A DNA stretch of 64,000 nucleotides, taken from the NCBI GenBank assembly GCA_009704945.1, contig WLDG01000003.1, forward strand, positions 22,151-86,150, written 5' to 3'. Each line of letters opens with the position of its first letter. The stretch's first letter is position 1. Under the pieces are notes generated by a model. That model did not search any database and was not told the origin of the DNA. It worked only from the letters and a program-made list of their open reading frames with translations. The position numbers were made by a program, and so were the translations under genes. This stretch comes from Actinomycetota bacterium (GTDB lineage Bacteria > Actinomycetota > Actinomycetes > Actinomycetales > Microbacteriaceae). This document shows, piece by piece, positions 24,101 to 32,377 of the stretch.

Positions 24101-26206
24101 ATGAAAATCAGAAACCTTCTTTTGGCTAGCTTTTTAGTAGCGGCCCCACTAGTTCCTATTCCAGCCTCCGCTTCAGTAGTTTGCGAAAACGGAATCTGTA
24201 CTCAATCATTTCAATTCACTGGGTCCCAGCAAAGTTGGCAAGTCCCAACGGGCGTAACCAAGATCAGCTTCAAGGTTTATGGCGCATCGGGTGGTCGGGG
24301 AGGAGCGGGCGGTGAAATTAGAGGAGAGCTGACAAATCTACCAAGCACTCTTTATGTCTTTGTTGGAGGCCAAGGGATTGAAGGCAACAACGCACCTGGG
24401 GGCTATAACGGCGGAGGAGCAACAACCGGCAACCGTGGTAACGAGGGAAGCGGTGGAGGAGCAAGTGATATTCGATTTGGTTTTAGCTTGTCGGATCGCG
24501 TTGTTGTGGCCGGCGGCGGTGGTGGTGCTGGTGGTTATGCCGGAGCGCCAGGTGGCATGGGCGGTGGGCTAATTGCGGAAGCAGGTGGCTCTGGCCAAGG
24601 CGGCGGCGGTGGAGGCGGAACTCAAACTTCGGGTGGAAGCGCCGGATTCTCTAATGGTGGTAGTCCTGCGACCAGTGGTTCCTTTGGAATTGGTGGAACG
24701 GGCGGCTTTAGTTGGAACGCTGGCGGCGGCGGTGGCGGTGGCGGTTGGTATGGCGGTGGCGGTGGAGGACCGGACGACAATAGCTGCTGTTCCGATGGCG
24801 GTGGTGGAGGCGGCGGTTCTTCCTATGCCAGAAGTGACATCACATTGAATGTTCAGCATCAAGCAGGTGTGAACACCGGCAATGGCAGGGTAGAGATCAG
24901 TTACCAGCAGATTATTTCTGTTGTCAGCTTCACTGGAGAACAAATCGATTCAGAACTAGCTGAGTTTCAGCTGGTTATGAGTGCAAACATCACTGGGCTC
25001 AATCAAGAAGATTTTGAAACTACACCTGTGAGTTGCAGTCTTTCGAGCATTACGGTGAATGGAACGCAAGCAGTTATCTCATTAGCCCAGTGTCCCCATG
25101 GCACCGTTGGCCTGACCCTAAAAAGCAACTCTCTTGCATCTGGGCCAGTTTCTTCAGTCACTAGCACCATAACTTTTGATAAAGAAGCGCCATCGTTTAG
25201 TTGGGGAGAGATAGCAGAGACTACCAACTCCCAAAATCAATCCGTTTCCTTTAATCTAAGTGAAGGCGATCTGACTGTTGAATCTCTTGATCTCGGACAA
25301 TGCCAAGGACAGATTGAAGCGGGAATTCTTCAACTACAGGATTGTCCCGAAGGCGCCAATACTGTTAGCTTGCTGGCATATCAGCTATCTGACCAGTGGG
25401 GAAACGTGGGCCCAGCTGAGCCAGTCAGCTTCTTCTTTGTGGTCGACATCTCCGCTCCCGATGGAGTTTGGAGTGAAGTCGAAATCACGCAGGGTGAAAA
25501 CTATCGCTACGCCGCCCTGCTCACCTTTAGTGAGCCTGTCACATTTGACCCAATTGTTGTGAACTTTGTTTCGGATTCCGACTGTATTAGTGGGTTTGAG
25601 CAGACCGATAATGGCTGGTCTTTCTTTGCAGATTGCTCTTATGCCTCGGGAAGTTGGAGTTTGCCAGAGTTGAGTGTCTTGGATGAGGTTGGAAACTTGG
25701 GACCGTCAATTCAAAGAGTTGCAGTGTTTTCCAATCCACAACCAATCGCGACACCAGATCCTCAACCCGAAGCTCAGCCGGAACCACAGCCTCAATTGCC
25801 GGACCAGCCCGCGCCGATAGAGAGTCAACCGGCTGTCAATCCAGTTTTGCCTGAGTTGATTGTCGTTCCGCCAGTGGAGCAGGGGGTTCCCACGCCAGTT
25901 ACTGAACTGCCGATTGAGATTGAACCCGCACCAATCTTTGTAATTGAGAATCCACCGCTACTTCCACAGCCGATTCCACCTGAGTCATCAACTTCGGACT
26001 CCGTTAGTGCGGAGCTTGAAGTTGTTCAACCAGAACAGGAAGAAGTAGAGGCGATTGAGGAATCAGAAGCTGTTGAGGTTCCAGTGCAGCAGGCGTCAGC
26101 TGAGAGCCAGCCACTTCAATCTGAGGCACCATATCTCTGGATAGGGGCGGCAGCCTTACTAATACTTTTGTTGATAGTGGCTGGTTGGCGACTTATCGGA
26201 AGATGA
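24101..26206 (+). CDS. Secreted surface protein: signal peptide, glycine-rich domain, Ig-like modules, Pro/Glu-rich stalk, C-terminal TM anchor
   Basis: 701 aa; MKIRNLLLASFLVAAPLVPIPASA; GGAGGEIRGEL...GGGGGGGGWYGGGGGGPDDNSCCSDGGGGGGGSSYA; repeated Cys-containing beta modules; PQPEAQPEPQPQLPDQPAP stalk; YLWIGAAALLILLLIVAGWRLIGR C-terminus. Confidence 0.8.
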   Translation: MKIRNLLLASFLVAAPLVPIPASASVVCENGICTQSFQFTGSQQSWQVPTGVTKISFKVYGASGGRGGAGGEIRGELTNLPSTLYVFVGGQGIEGNNAPGGYNGGGATTGNRGNEGSGGGASDIRFGFSLSDRVVVAGGGGGAGGYAGAPGGMGGGLIAEAGGSGQGGGGGGGTQTSGGSAGFSNGGSPATSGSFGIGGTGGFSWNAGGGGGGGGWYGGGGGGPDDNSCCSDGGGGGGGSSYARSDITLNVQHQAGVNTGNGRVEISYQQIISVVSFTGEQIDSELAEFQLVMSANITGLNQEDFETTPVSCSLSSITVNGTQAVISLAQCPHGTVGLTLKSNSLASGPVSSVTSTITFDKEAPSFSWGEIAETTNSQNQSVSFNLSEGDLTVESLDLGQCQGQIEAGILQLQDCPEGANTVSLLAYQLSDQWGNVGPAEPVSFFFVVDISAPDGVWSEVEITQGENYRYAALLTFSEPVTFDPIVVNFVSDSDCISGFEQTDNGWSFFADCSYASGSWSLPELSVLDEVGNLGPSIQRVAVFSNPQPIATPDPQPEAQPEPQPQLPDQPAPIESQPAVNPVLPELIVVPPVEQGVPTPVTELPIEIEPAPIFVIENPPLLPQPIPPESSTSDSVSAELEVVQPEQEEVEAIEESEAVEVPVQQASAESQPLQSEAPYLWIGAAALLILLLIVAGWRLIGR
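24715..24815 (+). repeat. Low-complexity GGC/GGT glycine-codon tract
   Basis: ggcggcggcggtggcggtggcggttggtatggcggtggcggtggagg... encoding poly-Gly interrupted by WYG. Confidence 0.8.
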
Positions 26207-27047
26207 TGGTGCGCTGACCATCTAGTAGGACTCTGTGCTCAGCAAACCATTTGATGGCCTGAGTCAGAGTCTTACTTTCAGCGTCTTGGCCAATTTGCAC
26301 CAAGGCCTGCTTGCTTGCAGCGTGGTCAACGCGGGTCACATTTTGTTCGATGATTGGACCCTCATCCAGGTCTTCAGTTACGAAGTGAGCGGTCGCACCA
26401 ATGAGCTTGACACCCCTCGCGTGCGCCTGAGCATAGGGATTAGCGCCCTTGAATCCAGGAAGGAAAGAGTGATGAATGTTGATTATCTTTCCTTCAAATT
26501 CCTTGCAAAACTCTGGAGATAGGACTTGCATGAATCGGGCCAAAACAATCAGCTCGATCTTTTCTTGCTTTATGTAATCTCTGAGCTTTGCTTCGAATTT
26601 TGCTTTGTCAGAGCCAGATTCAATCGGTAGGTTTTCAAACTCCAGGCCATAGAACTTGGCCAGGTCGTTAAGATCTGAGTGATTGGAAAACACTTTGGTG
26701 AGTTCGATTGGAAGCTGGCCTGATCTTTGTCTAAATAAGATGTCATTTAGGCAGTGGGCTGCTTTGGAAACTAGAACCACTGTTCTCATTGGTCTTCCAA
26801 CAAAGTCCAAAACATACTCAAGCTGGTAGTCACCAACTATTTTTTCAATCTGCTTTTCGAAGTCTGACTTGGATATGGCTGCCTCGATTTGCAGGCGCAT
26901 AAAGAAGCGGCCAGTGTCCTCGGAGGTGTACTGCTGGCTCTCGGTGATGTTTCCACCGGCGTCCACAACTGCGCCCGAGATGGCATGGACAATGCCAGGG
27001 CGGTCAGGGCAGACGAAGGTTAGGACCCAGTGCTCTCTAGTACTCAT
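26193..27047 (-). CDS. purU: Formyltetrahydrofolate deformylase
   Basis: 284 aa; N-terminal ACT domain (WVLTFVCPDRPGIVHAISGAVVDAGGNITESQQYTSEDTGRFFMR) plus formyltransferase domain IINIHHSFLPGFKGANPYAQAHARGVKLIGATAHFVTEDLDEGPIIEQ. Confidence 0.96.
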   Translation of the reverse strand: MSTREHWVLTFVCPDRPGIVHAISGAVVDAGGNITESQQYTSEDTGRFFMRLQIEAAISKSDFEKQIEKIVGDYQLEYVLDFVGRPMRTVVLVSKAAHCLNDILFRQRSGQLPIELTKVFSNHSDLNDLAKFYGLEFENLPIESGSDKAKFEAKLRDYIKQEKIELIVLARFMQVLSPEFCKEFEGKIINIHHSFLPGFKGANPYAQAHARGVKLIGATAHFVTEDLDEGPIIEQNVTRVDHAASKQALVQIGQDAESKTLTQAIKWFAEHRVLLDGQRTIIFR

Positions 27048-27070
27048 TCGGATAATCCTATTGAGCGTGC

Positions 27071-27085
27071 CAGTCTTTGAGACTG
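27071..27085. repeat. Inverted repeat CAGTCT-TTG-AGACTG in the purU/glyA divergent region
   Basis: Perfect 6-bp arms with 3-nt loop between divergently transcribed genes. Confidence 0.6.
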
Positions 27086-27096
27086 AATCTCAGGAG

Positions 27097-27102
27097 TAAA
27101 CT
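27097..27102 (+). promoter_or_regulatory. Candidate -10 (TAAACT) for leaderless glyA
   Basis: TAAACT, 7 nt, ATG at 27110. Confidence 0.35.
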
Positions 27103-27109
27103 GACGCCT

Positions 27110-28387
27110 ATGCCACTAAATCCACTCCACACAGCACCTCTATCCCAGGTCGATCCCGAAATTGCTGCCGTTCTTGAGCAGGAGTTGAACCGCCAACGCG
27201 GCACGCTAGAAATGATTGCCAGTGAGAACTTCGTCTCACGAGCGATTCTGCAGACCCAGGGCTCGGTTCTAACTAACAAATACGCCGAGGGCTACCCAGG
27301 GAAGCGTTACTACGGCGGCTGTGAAGTTGTGGACATAGCTGAGAATTTGGCAAGAGATCGTGCAAAACAGCTATTTGGAGCTGAGCACGCCAACGTACAA
27401 CCACACTCTGGTGCTACCGCCAACGCAGCATTGATGATGGCGCTAGCCAACCCGGGGGATCGAATCCTTGGTCTCTCGCTGGCGCACGGTGGCCATCTAA
27501 CTCACGGCATGAAACTCAACTTCTCGGGTCGCATGTATGAACCGCATGCCTATGAACTTCACCCTGATACCTATCTAATCGACATGGATATTGTTCGTCA
27601 GCGTGCTTTGGAAACAAAGCCTGCGGTTTTGATTGCAGGCTGGTCTGCGTACACTCGCCACCTAGACTTCGCAGCATTTAGATCGATCGCTGATGAAGTC
27701 GGAGCGAAGCTGTGGGTGGACATGGCTCACTTCTCAGGTTTGGTAGCAGCAGGTGTTCATCCTTCACCTGTGCCATATGCAGATGTGGTTTCATCGACCG
27801 TTCACAAGACTTTAGCTGGACCAAGATCAGGAATGATTCTTTGTAAAGAAGAGTGGGCTAAGAAAATTGACTCTGGTGTATTCCCAGGTCAACAGGGTGG
27901 ACCACTAATGCACGTGGTTGCTGCCAAGGCTGTTGCATTCAAAGCAGCCATGACCCCAGAGTTTAGAGAACAGCAGCAAAGAACAATCGATGGTGCCAAG
28001 ATTTTGGCAGAGCGACTCATTCAACCGGATGTAGTTGGAGCAGGCATTTCAATCTTGACCGGTGGAACTGATGTTCACCTGGTGTTGGTTGATTTGAGAA
28101 ATGCAGCAATCGATGGTCAAACCGCGGAAAACATTTTGCATGAAGCTGGTGTGACAGTAAACAAGAATTCGGTTCCAAATGATCCTCGTCCGCCAATGGT
28201 TACATCTGGTATCCGCATCGGTACTGCTGCTTTGGCTACTCGAGGATTTGGTAAAGGTGAATTCACGGAAGTTGCTGACATCATCGCTAGAGCACTGTTG
28301 CCAGGCGCTGACCTTGCATCACTTCGTAAGCGAGTTCATGCCCTAACTGAAGCTTTCCCGCTTTACGAGGGCCTAGAGAACTGGTAA
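27110..28387 (+). CDS. glyA: Serine hydroxymethyltransferase
   Basis: [66 protein letters not shown] track start 27077 adds 11 aa; homology pattern supports 27110. Confidence 0.97.
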   Translation: MPLNPLHTAPLSQVDPEIAAVLEQELNRQRGTLEMIASENFVSRAILQTQGSVLTNKYAEGYPGKRYYGGCEVVDIAENLARDRAKQLFGAEHANVQPHSGATANAALMMALANPGDRILGLSLAHGGHLTHGMKLNFSGRMYEPHAYELHPDTYLIDMDIVRQRALETKPAVLIAGWSAYTRHLDFAAFRSIADEVGAKLWVDMAHFSGLVAAGVHPSPVPYADVVSSTVHKTLAGPRSGMILCKEEWAKKIDSGVFPGQQGGPLMHVVAAKAVAFKAAMTPEFREQQQRTIDGAKILAERLIQPDVVGAGISILTGGTDVHLVLVDLRNAAIDGQTAENILHEAGVTVNKNSVPNDPRPPMVTSGIRIGTAALATRGFGKGEFTEVADIIARALLPGADLASLRKRVHALTEAFPLYEGLENW

Positions 28388-28391
28388 TTCT

Positions 28392-29243
28392 TTGAGTGCT
28401 GTAATTCTCGATGGAAAGAAAACCGCAGAAGAGATCAAGCGGGAGCTCACTGGGCAGGTAGCCAAGCTTTCCAACAAACCTGGTCTGGGAACACTGCTAG
28501 TTGGCAGCGACCCTGGCTCGGTCAGTTACGTAGCAGGTAAGCATCGCGACTGCGCTGATGTTGGGATGAAATCTATCCGAATAGATCTCCCAGAGACTGC
28601 CAGCAAGCAAGACGTATTGGCTGCAATCAAGGAATTGAACAGCTCACCGGAGGTTACCGGCTACATCGTTCAACTGCCCTTGCCGGGAAAAATGGATTCC
28701 AGAGAAATTCTGCAGGCAATAGATCCGGCAAAAGATGCTGATGGTCTTCACCCAGAGAATCTGGGAAAACTGGTCATGAATGTTGCAGGTCATTTTGACT
28801 CTCCGCTGCCCTGCACACCAGCTGGCATCGTTGAGCTGCTCAGGCGCTATCAAGTTAGCTTGGCCGGGGCAGAGGTGGCAATTATTGGGCGAGGCCTGAC
28901 AGTCGGCAGGCCGCTAGGTCTATTGCTTTCTTCAAAGCAAGTGGATGCAACACCAGTCTTGCTTCACAGTGCTAGCAAGCACATTGAAGAGCATGTTAGG
29001 CGAGCAGACATTGTGGTTGCGGCAGTTGGGCAACCTGGCTTTGTCAGAAAAGACTGGATAAAGCCAGGAGCTGCTGTGTTGGATGTTGGAATTACTCGCA
29101 GAGCAAATGAGCTAGTTGGTGACGTTGATCCAACAGTGGTTGAAGTAGCTGGTTACTTCGCACCTAACCCAGGCGGCGTAGGTCCAATGACTAGAGCCAT
29201 GCTGATGACTAACGTTGTGAAGTTAGCTACCAAAATCTCTTAA
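28392..29243 (+). CDS. folD: Bifunctional methylenetetrahydrofolate dehydrogenase/cyclohydrolase
   Basis: 283 aa; [62 protein letters not shown] start. Confidence 0.96.
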   Translation: MSAVILDGKKTAEEIKRELTGQVAKLSNKPGLGTLLVGSDPGSVSYVAGKHRDCADVGMKSIRIDLPETASKQDVLAAIKELNSSPEVTGYIVQLPLPGKMDSREILQAIDPAKDADGLHPENLGKLVMNVAGHFDSPLPCTPAGIVELLRRYQVSLAGAEVAIIGRGLTVGRPLGLLLSSKQVDATPVLLHSASKHIEEHVRRADIVVAAVGQPGFVRKDWIKPGAAVLDVGITRRANELVGDVDPTVVEVAGYFAPNPGGVGPMTRAMLMTNVVKLATKIS

Positions 29244-29717
29244 GGCGCCAAATCTGGGGTCGATGGGCTTCTCGTGATTGTGAGTGCCAACATCTGTCCG
29301 CTCTCCACAATCAGCGCATAGACCAGGGCAGTCTTCTCTGCACAGCGGTTTCAGAGGAAGATTTGGCACCACGGCATCAATTAGCGCTTGCTCTAGGTCC
29401 ACTCGATCCTGCACGATGACAAAATCATCCTCTTGCTCTGGCCGATAGTGAAACAGCTCTTGCAATTCAATTTCAACATCTTCTTGCATGGGTTCTAAGC
29501 AACGCGAGCACTCAGAATCTGCTAGTGCATCTCCACTGACAGTTACCAGAATTCCTTCATGAACCGATTCGAGCCGAACAGCTAGTGACAATTCTCTGCC
29601 TTTTGGTACAGCAATGATTTCTGTCCCGAGCGGATACTCCAGCTCATGAGAAAGCGTCAGCTCTTTCATGGTGCCAGGGTTTTGAATCAGTTCTTTTACT
29701 GGAATTGTAAGACTCAC
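29223..29717 (-). CDS. DUF177 / YceD family protein
   Basis: 164 aa; [24 protein letters not shown] and [16 protein letters not shown] cysteine motifs. Confidence 0.9.
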   Translation of the reverse strand: MSLTIPVKELIQNPGTMKELTLSHELEYPLGTEIIAVPKGRELSLAVRLESVHEGILVTVSGDALADSECSRCLEPMQEDVEIELQELFHYRPEQEDDFVIVQDRVDLEQALIDAVVPNLPLKPLCREDCPGLCADCGERTDVGTHNHEKPIDPRFGALRDFGS

Positions 29718-30199
29718 TTGCCAACCTTCTCAGCGAGAGCTTTTGATACTGCTTTTGTAACGTGGTTTGAGACATCTCCACCCAGAACAGCGACTTCGCG
29801 TATTAGAGATGACGATATTTGGCTGTATTGAGGCTCGGTTGGTAGAAAGACAGTTTCAACTTTCGTTAGATCTCTGTTCATGCTGGCAAACTGCAGTTCA
29901 TAGTCAAGATCAGCAGCAGTCCTAAGGCCTTTGATAATTATTTGAGCTCCCAAACTCTTCGCTTGCTCGGCTAGTAGGCCATTGTCTAATGCCCTAACCT
30001 CAATGCCTGATAAACCAAGCTCATTCAGCGACTGTTCAATCAAACTGATTCTCTCTTGAGAGCTAAAAAGAGTTTTCTTGCTTGGGTTGTGGGAAACCAG
30101 GACAATCAGTTTTTCAGAGAATCCCTTCGCTCTTCTTATAACAGAGAGATGACCAAGGGTTACTGGGTCAAAGGAGCCTGGATAAATTGCGATAGCCAC
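29714..30199 (-). CDS. coaD: Phosphopantetheine adenylyltransferase
   Basis: 161 aa; AIYPGSFDPVTLGHLSVIRRA and RTAADLDYELQFASMNR; GTG start. Confidence 0.96.
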   Translation of the reverse strand: MAIAIYPGSFDPVTLGHLSVIRRAKGFSEKLIVLVSHNPSKKTLFSSQERISLIEQSLNELGLSGIEVRALDNGLLAEQAKSLGAQIIIKGLRTAADLDYELQFASMNRDLTKVETVFLPTEPQYSQISSSLIREVAVLGGDVSNHVTKAVSKALAEKVGK

Positions 30200-30205
30200 C
30201 GAACA

Positions 30206-30211
30206 AGGTTA
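30206..30211 (-). promoter_or_regulatory. Candidate -10 (TAACCT) for leaderless coaD
   Basis: Minus strand TAACCT, TGTTCG (6 nt), GTG at 30199; no SD. Confidence 0.4.
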
Positions 30212-30228
30212 GTCGGAAAGAGGCAAAT

Positions 30229-31053
30229 CTAGAACTGACTTCTAATCGCCCACAGATCAGGAAATACTGGCCTAAACAGAGTGCTAGATAGATATCCAAC
30301 TCCGCTAGAGCCACCCGTGCCCGGTTTTCTACCGATTGTGCGCTCAACCATTTTGACGTGGCGATAGCGCCATTCCTGGAAACCCTCATCGAGATCGACC
30401 AGTGCTTCACCAATCATGGAGGCCTCAGGGTCTGCTCTGTGAAGTTCGATAAGAACCTTCTGGACGCCTTCATGCTCACTCCAAGGCTTTGTTACATCTC
30501 GAGTCAGCGCATCTTCCGGAATTGCTTGCTTTGTGTTGAAGTAGTGGAGAACTGAATCCCATAGAGATCTTCTAAGCATGGCTTGCTCCACCCTTATGCG
30601 AGCAGGTGAGCCGGGCAATAGGTGTTCTGCCATCCCCATACCAGAAGACTTATCAGCATCTGCACCGGCTTGGTCCCTGCGTCCAAGCACTGCTTCTAAT
30701 TCACGAAACTGTGCTGATTGAAAACCGGATGCTGAGCTAAGTCTGGCTCGGAAAGAGTTGAACTGCAGCGGCGTCATGGTCTCCAGAATGTCCAGCTGCG
30801 CCACGCAGGTTTTCATAATGGTTCTCATTCTGCCGAGTAGGGCAAGCGATCGATGAGTTTCGCCAGCCTCCAAAGACTCTTGCAGTGTCGCAGCTTCATG
30901 CAGTAGCTGCTTAAACCAAAGTTCATAAACCTGATGAATAGTTATAAACAGCAGTTCATCATGTTCCGGGCCATCACTGAGTGGCTGTTGGAGCTCGAGC
31001 AATTCATCAACTTTTAGGTAAGAGATGTAAGTTATGTGTTTTTGATGTTCCAT
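30229..31053 (-). CDS. kynA: Tryptophan 2,3-dioxygenase
   Basis: 274 aa; TYISYLKVDELLELQQPLSDGPEHDELLFITIHQVYELWFKQLLHE; WRYRHVKMVERTIGRKPGTGGSSGVGYL. Confidence 0.96.
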   Translation of the reverse strand: MEHQKHITYISYLKVDELLELQQPLSDGPEHDELLFITIHQVYELWFKQLLHEAATLQESLEAGETHRSLALLGRMRTIMKTCVAQLDILETMTPLQFNSFRARLSSASGFQSAQFRELEAVLGRRDQAGADADKSSGMGMAEHLLPGSPARIRVEQAMLRRSLWDSVLHYFNTKQAIPEDALTRDVTKPWSEHEGVQKVLIELHRADPEASMIGEALVDLDEGFQEWRYRHVKMVERTIGRKPGTGGSSGVGYLSSTLFRPVFPDLWAIRSQF

Positions 31054-31059
31054 GATTTC

Positions 31060-32364
31060 CTAGGTAACTCGGCTGCCGCTGTCAGTGATTGTCTTATAGT
31101 CGCCTGATTCGACCAATTCTTTCAGTCTCCTAAAGCCTTCAAAAACTTCTGAGTAGCTGGTTGGTAGGGGAGAGATACCTAGTCGAATCGCGCCTGGTTC
31201 TCGGTAGTCAGGAATCACGTTCTTTAGTTTTCTAAGAGCATGCGCTATCTGCTTGGCATCAGGGTGCTGAATGATGATGTGGCCACCGCGTCGATTGGCC
31301 TCCCTCGGTGTTGCCAGGGTGAAGCCAAGGTCGGCGAGCCATTGGTCGTAGAGATCAATCATCAACTGAGTGCCCTTTGAAGCTTTTTCGTTTATTTGCT
31401 TAATCCCTGCTTGGCCAATCATTTCGAATGCCACTTCCACTGCCCGGATTCCAATAATGGATGGGCTGGCTATCTGAAAACCACGGATTTGGCTGGTTGG
31501 TTCGAAAAATGCGCCCATTTCAAACTGCTTATCTTGAGCGAACCAGCCCTGGATTGGAACTTGAAGTTTTTCTTGCAGAGATTTCTTTACATAGAGCCAG
31601 GCAGGGGAGCCTGGGCCAGAGTTTCCATATTTATATGTGCAGCCAACTGCCAGGTCAACTGTGTTTTGCTCAAAATTTAACTCGACCGATCCAATTGCAT
31701 GCGAGCAATCCCAAACCACGAGGATGCCCTTTTCCCTGGCTGCCTCTGTGATCGCTTTGATGTCTTGCTTGACGCCAGATCGGTAGTTGACCGCCTGCAG
31801 AGTCAGGAGTGCTACATCCTCAGTTAGGTGGGGACGAAGTGCATCTAGCGTGATTTCCTCAAACTCACTTTCAATTTCAACTGCCCCAGGACCACCCATG
31901 CCATCGCTATTCAGAGTTACTAGCTCTAGGTTGAACTTCTTAGCAATTCCCTGGACGATGTAGCGGTCGGTTGGAAAATTGGCGGAGTCGATGATGATTT
32001 TCTTGCGGCCTGGATTTGCTTGAATTGCAGCAACACATAATTGATAGAAGTTAACTGAGGTGGTGTCACAAACCAAGGTTTGCCCACTATCGGCACCAAG
32101 TGCAGTCTTCGCAAGCAAATCGCCAGCTGTTTGGGCTTGGTCAATCCAGTGTGACCAGCCATCCACGAGCTGTTTACCCCATTCGTCGGTTAGGAAGCTA
32201 TTGACCTTATCAATTGTCGCTTTAGGTAGGCGACCAAGCGAGTTACCGTCTAGGTAACAGATGTCGGGATCGGTGATGAGAAATTGATTTCTAAATGTGG
32301 CTAGAGGATCTTCTCGATCGAGCTGTGCGACAGACTCAGCACTCCAGTTGGCAACGTTGCTCAT
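31060..32364 (-). CDS. kynU: Kynureninase
   Basis: 434 aa PLP enzyme; CYLDGNSLGRLPKATID, WDCSHAIGSVELN, GCTYKYGNSGPGSPAWLYV (Lys site). Confidence 0.95.
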   Translation of the reverse strand: MSNVANWSAESVAQLDREDPLATFRNQFLITDPDICYLDGNSLGRLPKATIDKVNSFLTDEWGKQLVDGWSHWIDQAQTAGDLLAKTALGADSGQTLVCDTTSVNFYQLCVAAIQANPGRKKIIIDSANFPTDRYIVQGIAKKFNLELVTLNSDGMGGPGAVEIESEFEEITLDALRPHLTEDVALLTLQAVNYRSGVKQDIKAITEAAREKGILVVWDCSHAIGSVELNFEQNTVDLAVGCTYKYGNSGPGSPAWLYVKKSLQEKLQVPIQGWFAQDKQFEMGAFFEPTSQIRGFQIASPSIIGIRAVEVAFEMIGQAGIKQINEKASKGTQLMIDLYDQWLADLGFTLATPREANRRGGHIIIQHPDAKQIAHALRKLKNVIPDYREPGAIRLGISPLPTSYSEVFEGFRRLKELVESGDYKTITDSGSRVT

Positions 32365-32370
32365 CCCTCC

Positions 32371-32376
32371 ACTCTA
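32371..32376 (-). promoter_or_regulatory. Ambiguous candidate -10 (TAGAGT) ahead of kynU
   Basis: TAGAGT, GGAGGG, ATG at 32364. The GGAGGG abuts the ATG, which is poor SD spacing, but an SD reading cannot be excluded. Confidence 0.2.
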
Positions 32377-32377
32377 C

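Noticed and set aside
24569-24943. Antisense 124-aa ORF opposite the Gly-rich domain (and similar antisense ORFs throughout the track)
   Set aside because: Low-complexity Thr/Ala/Ser translation is a by-product of GGN codons on the sense strand; no start context or homology-like pattern.
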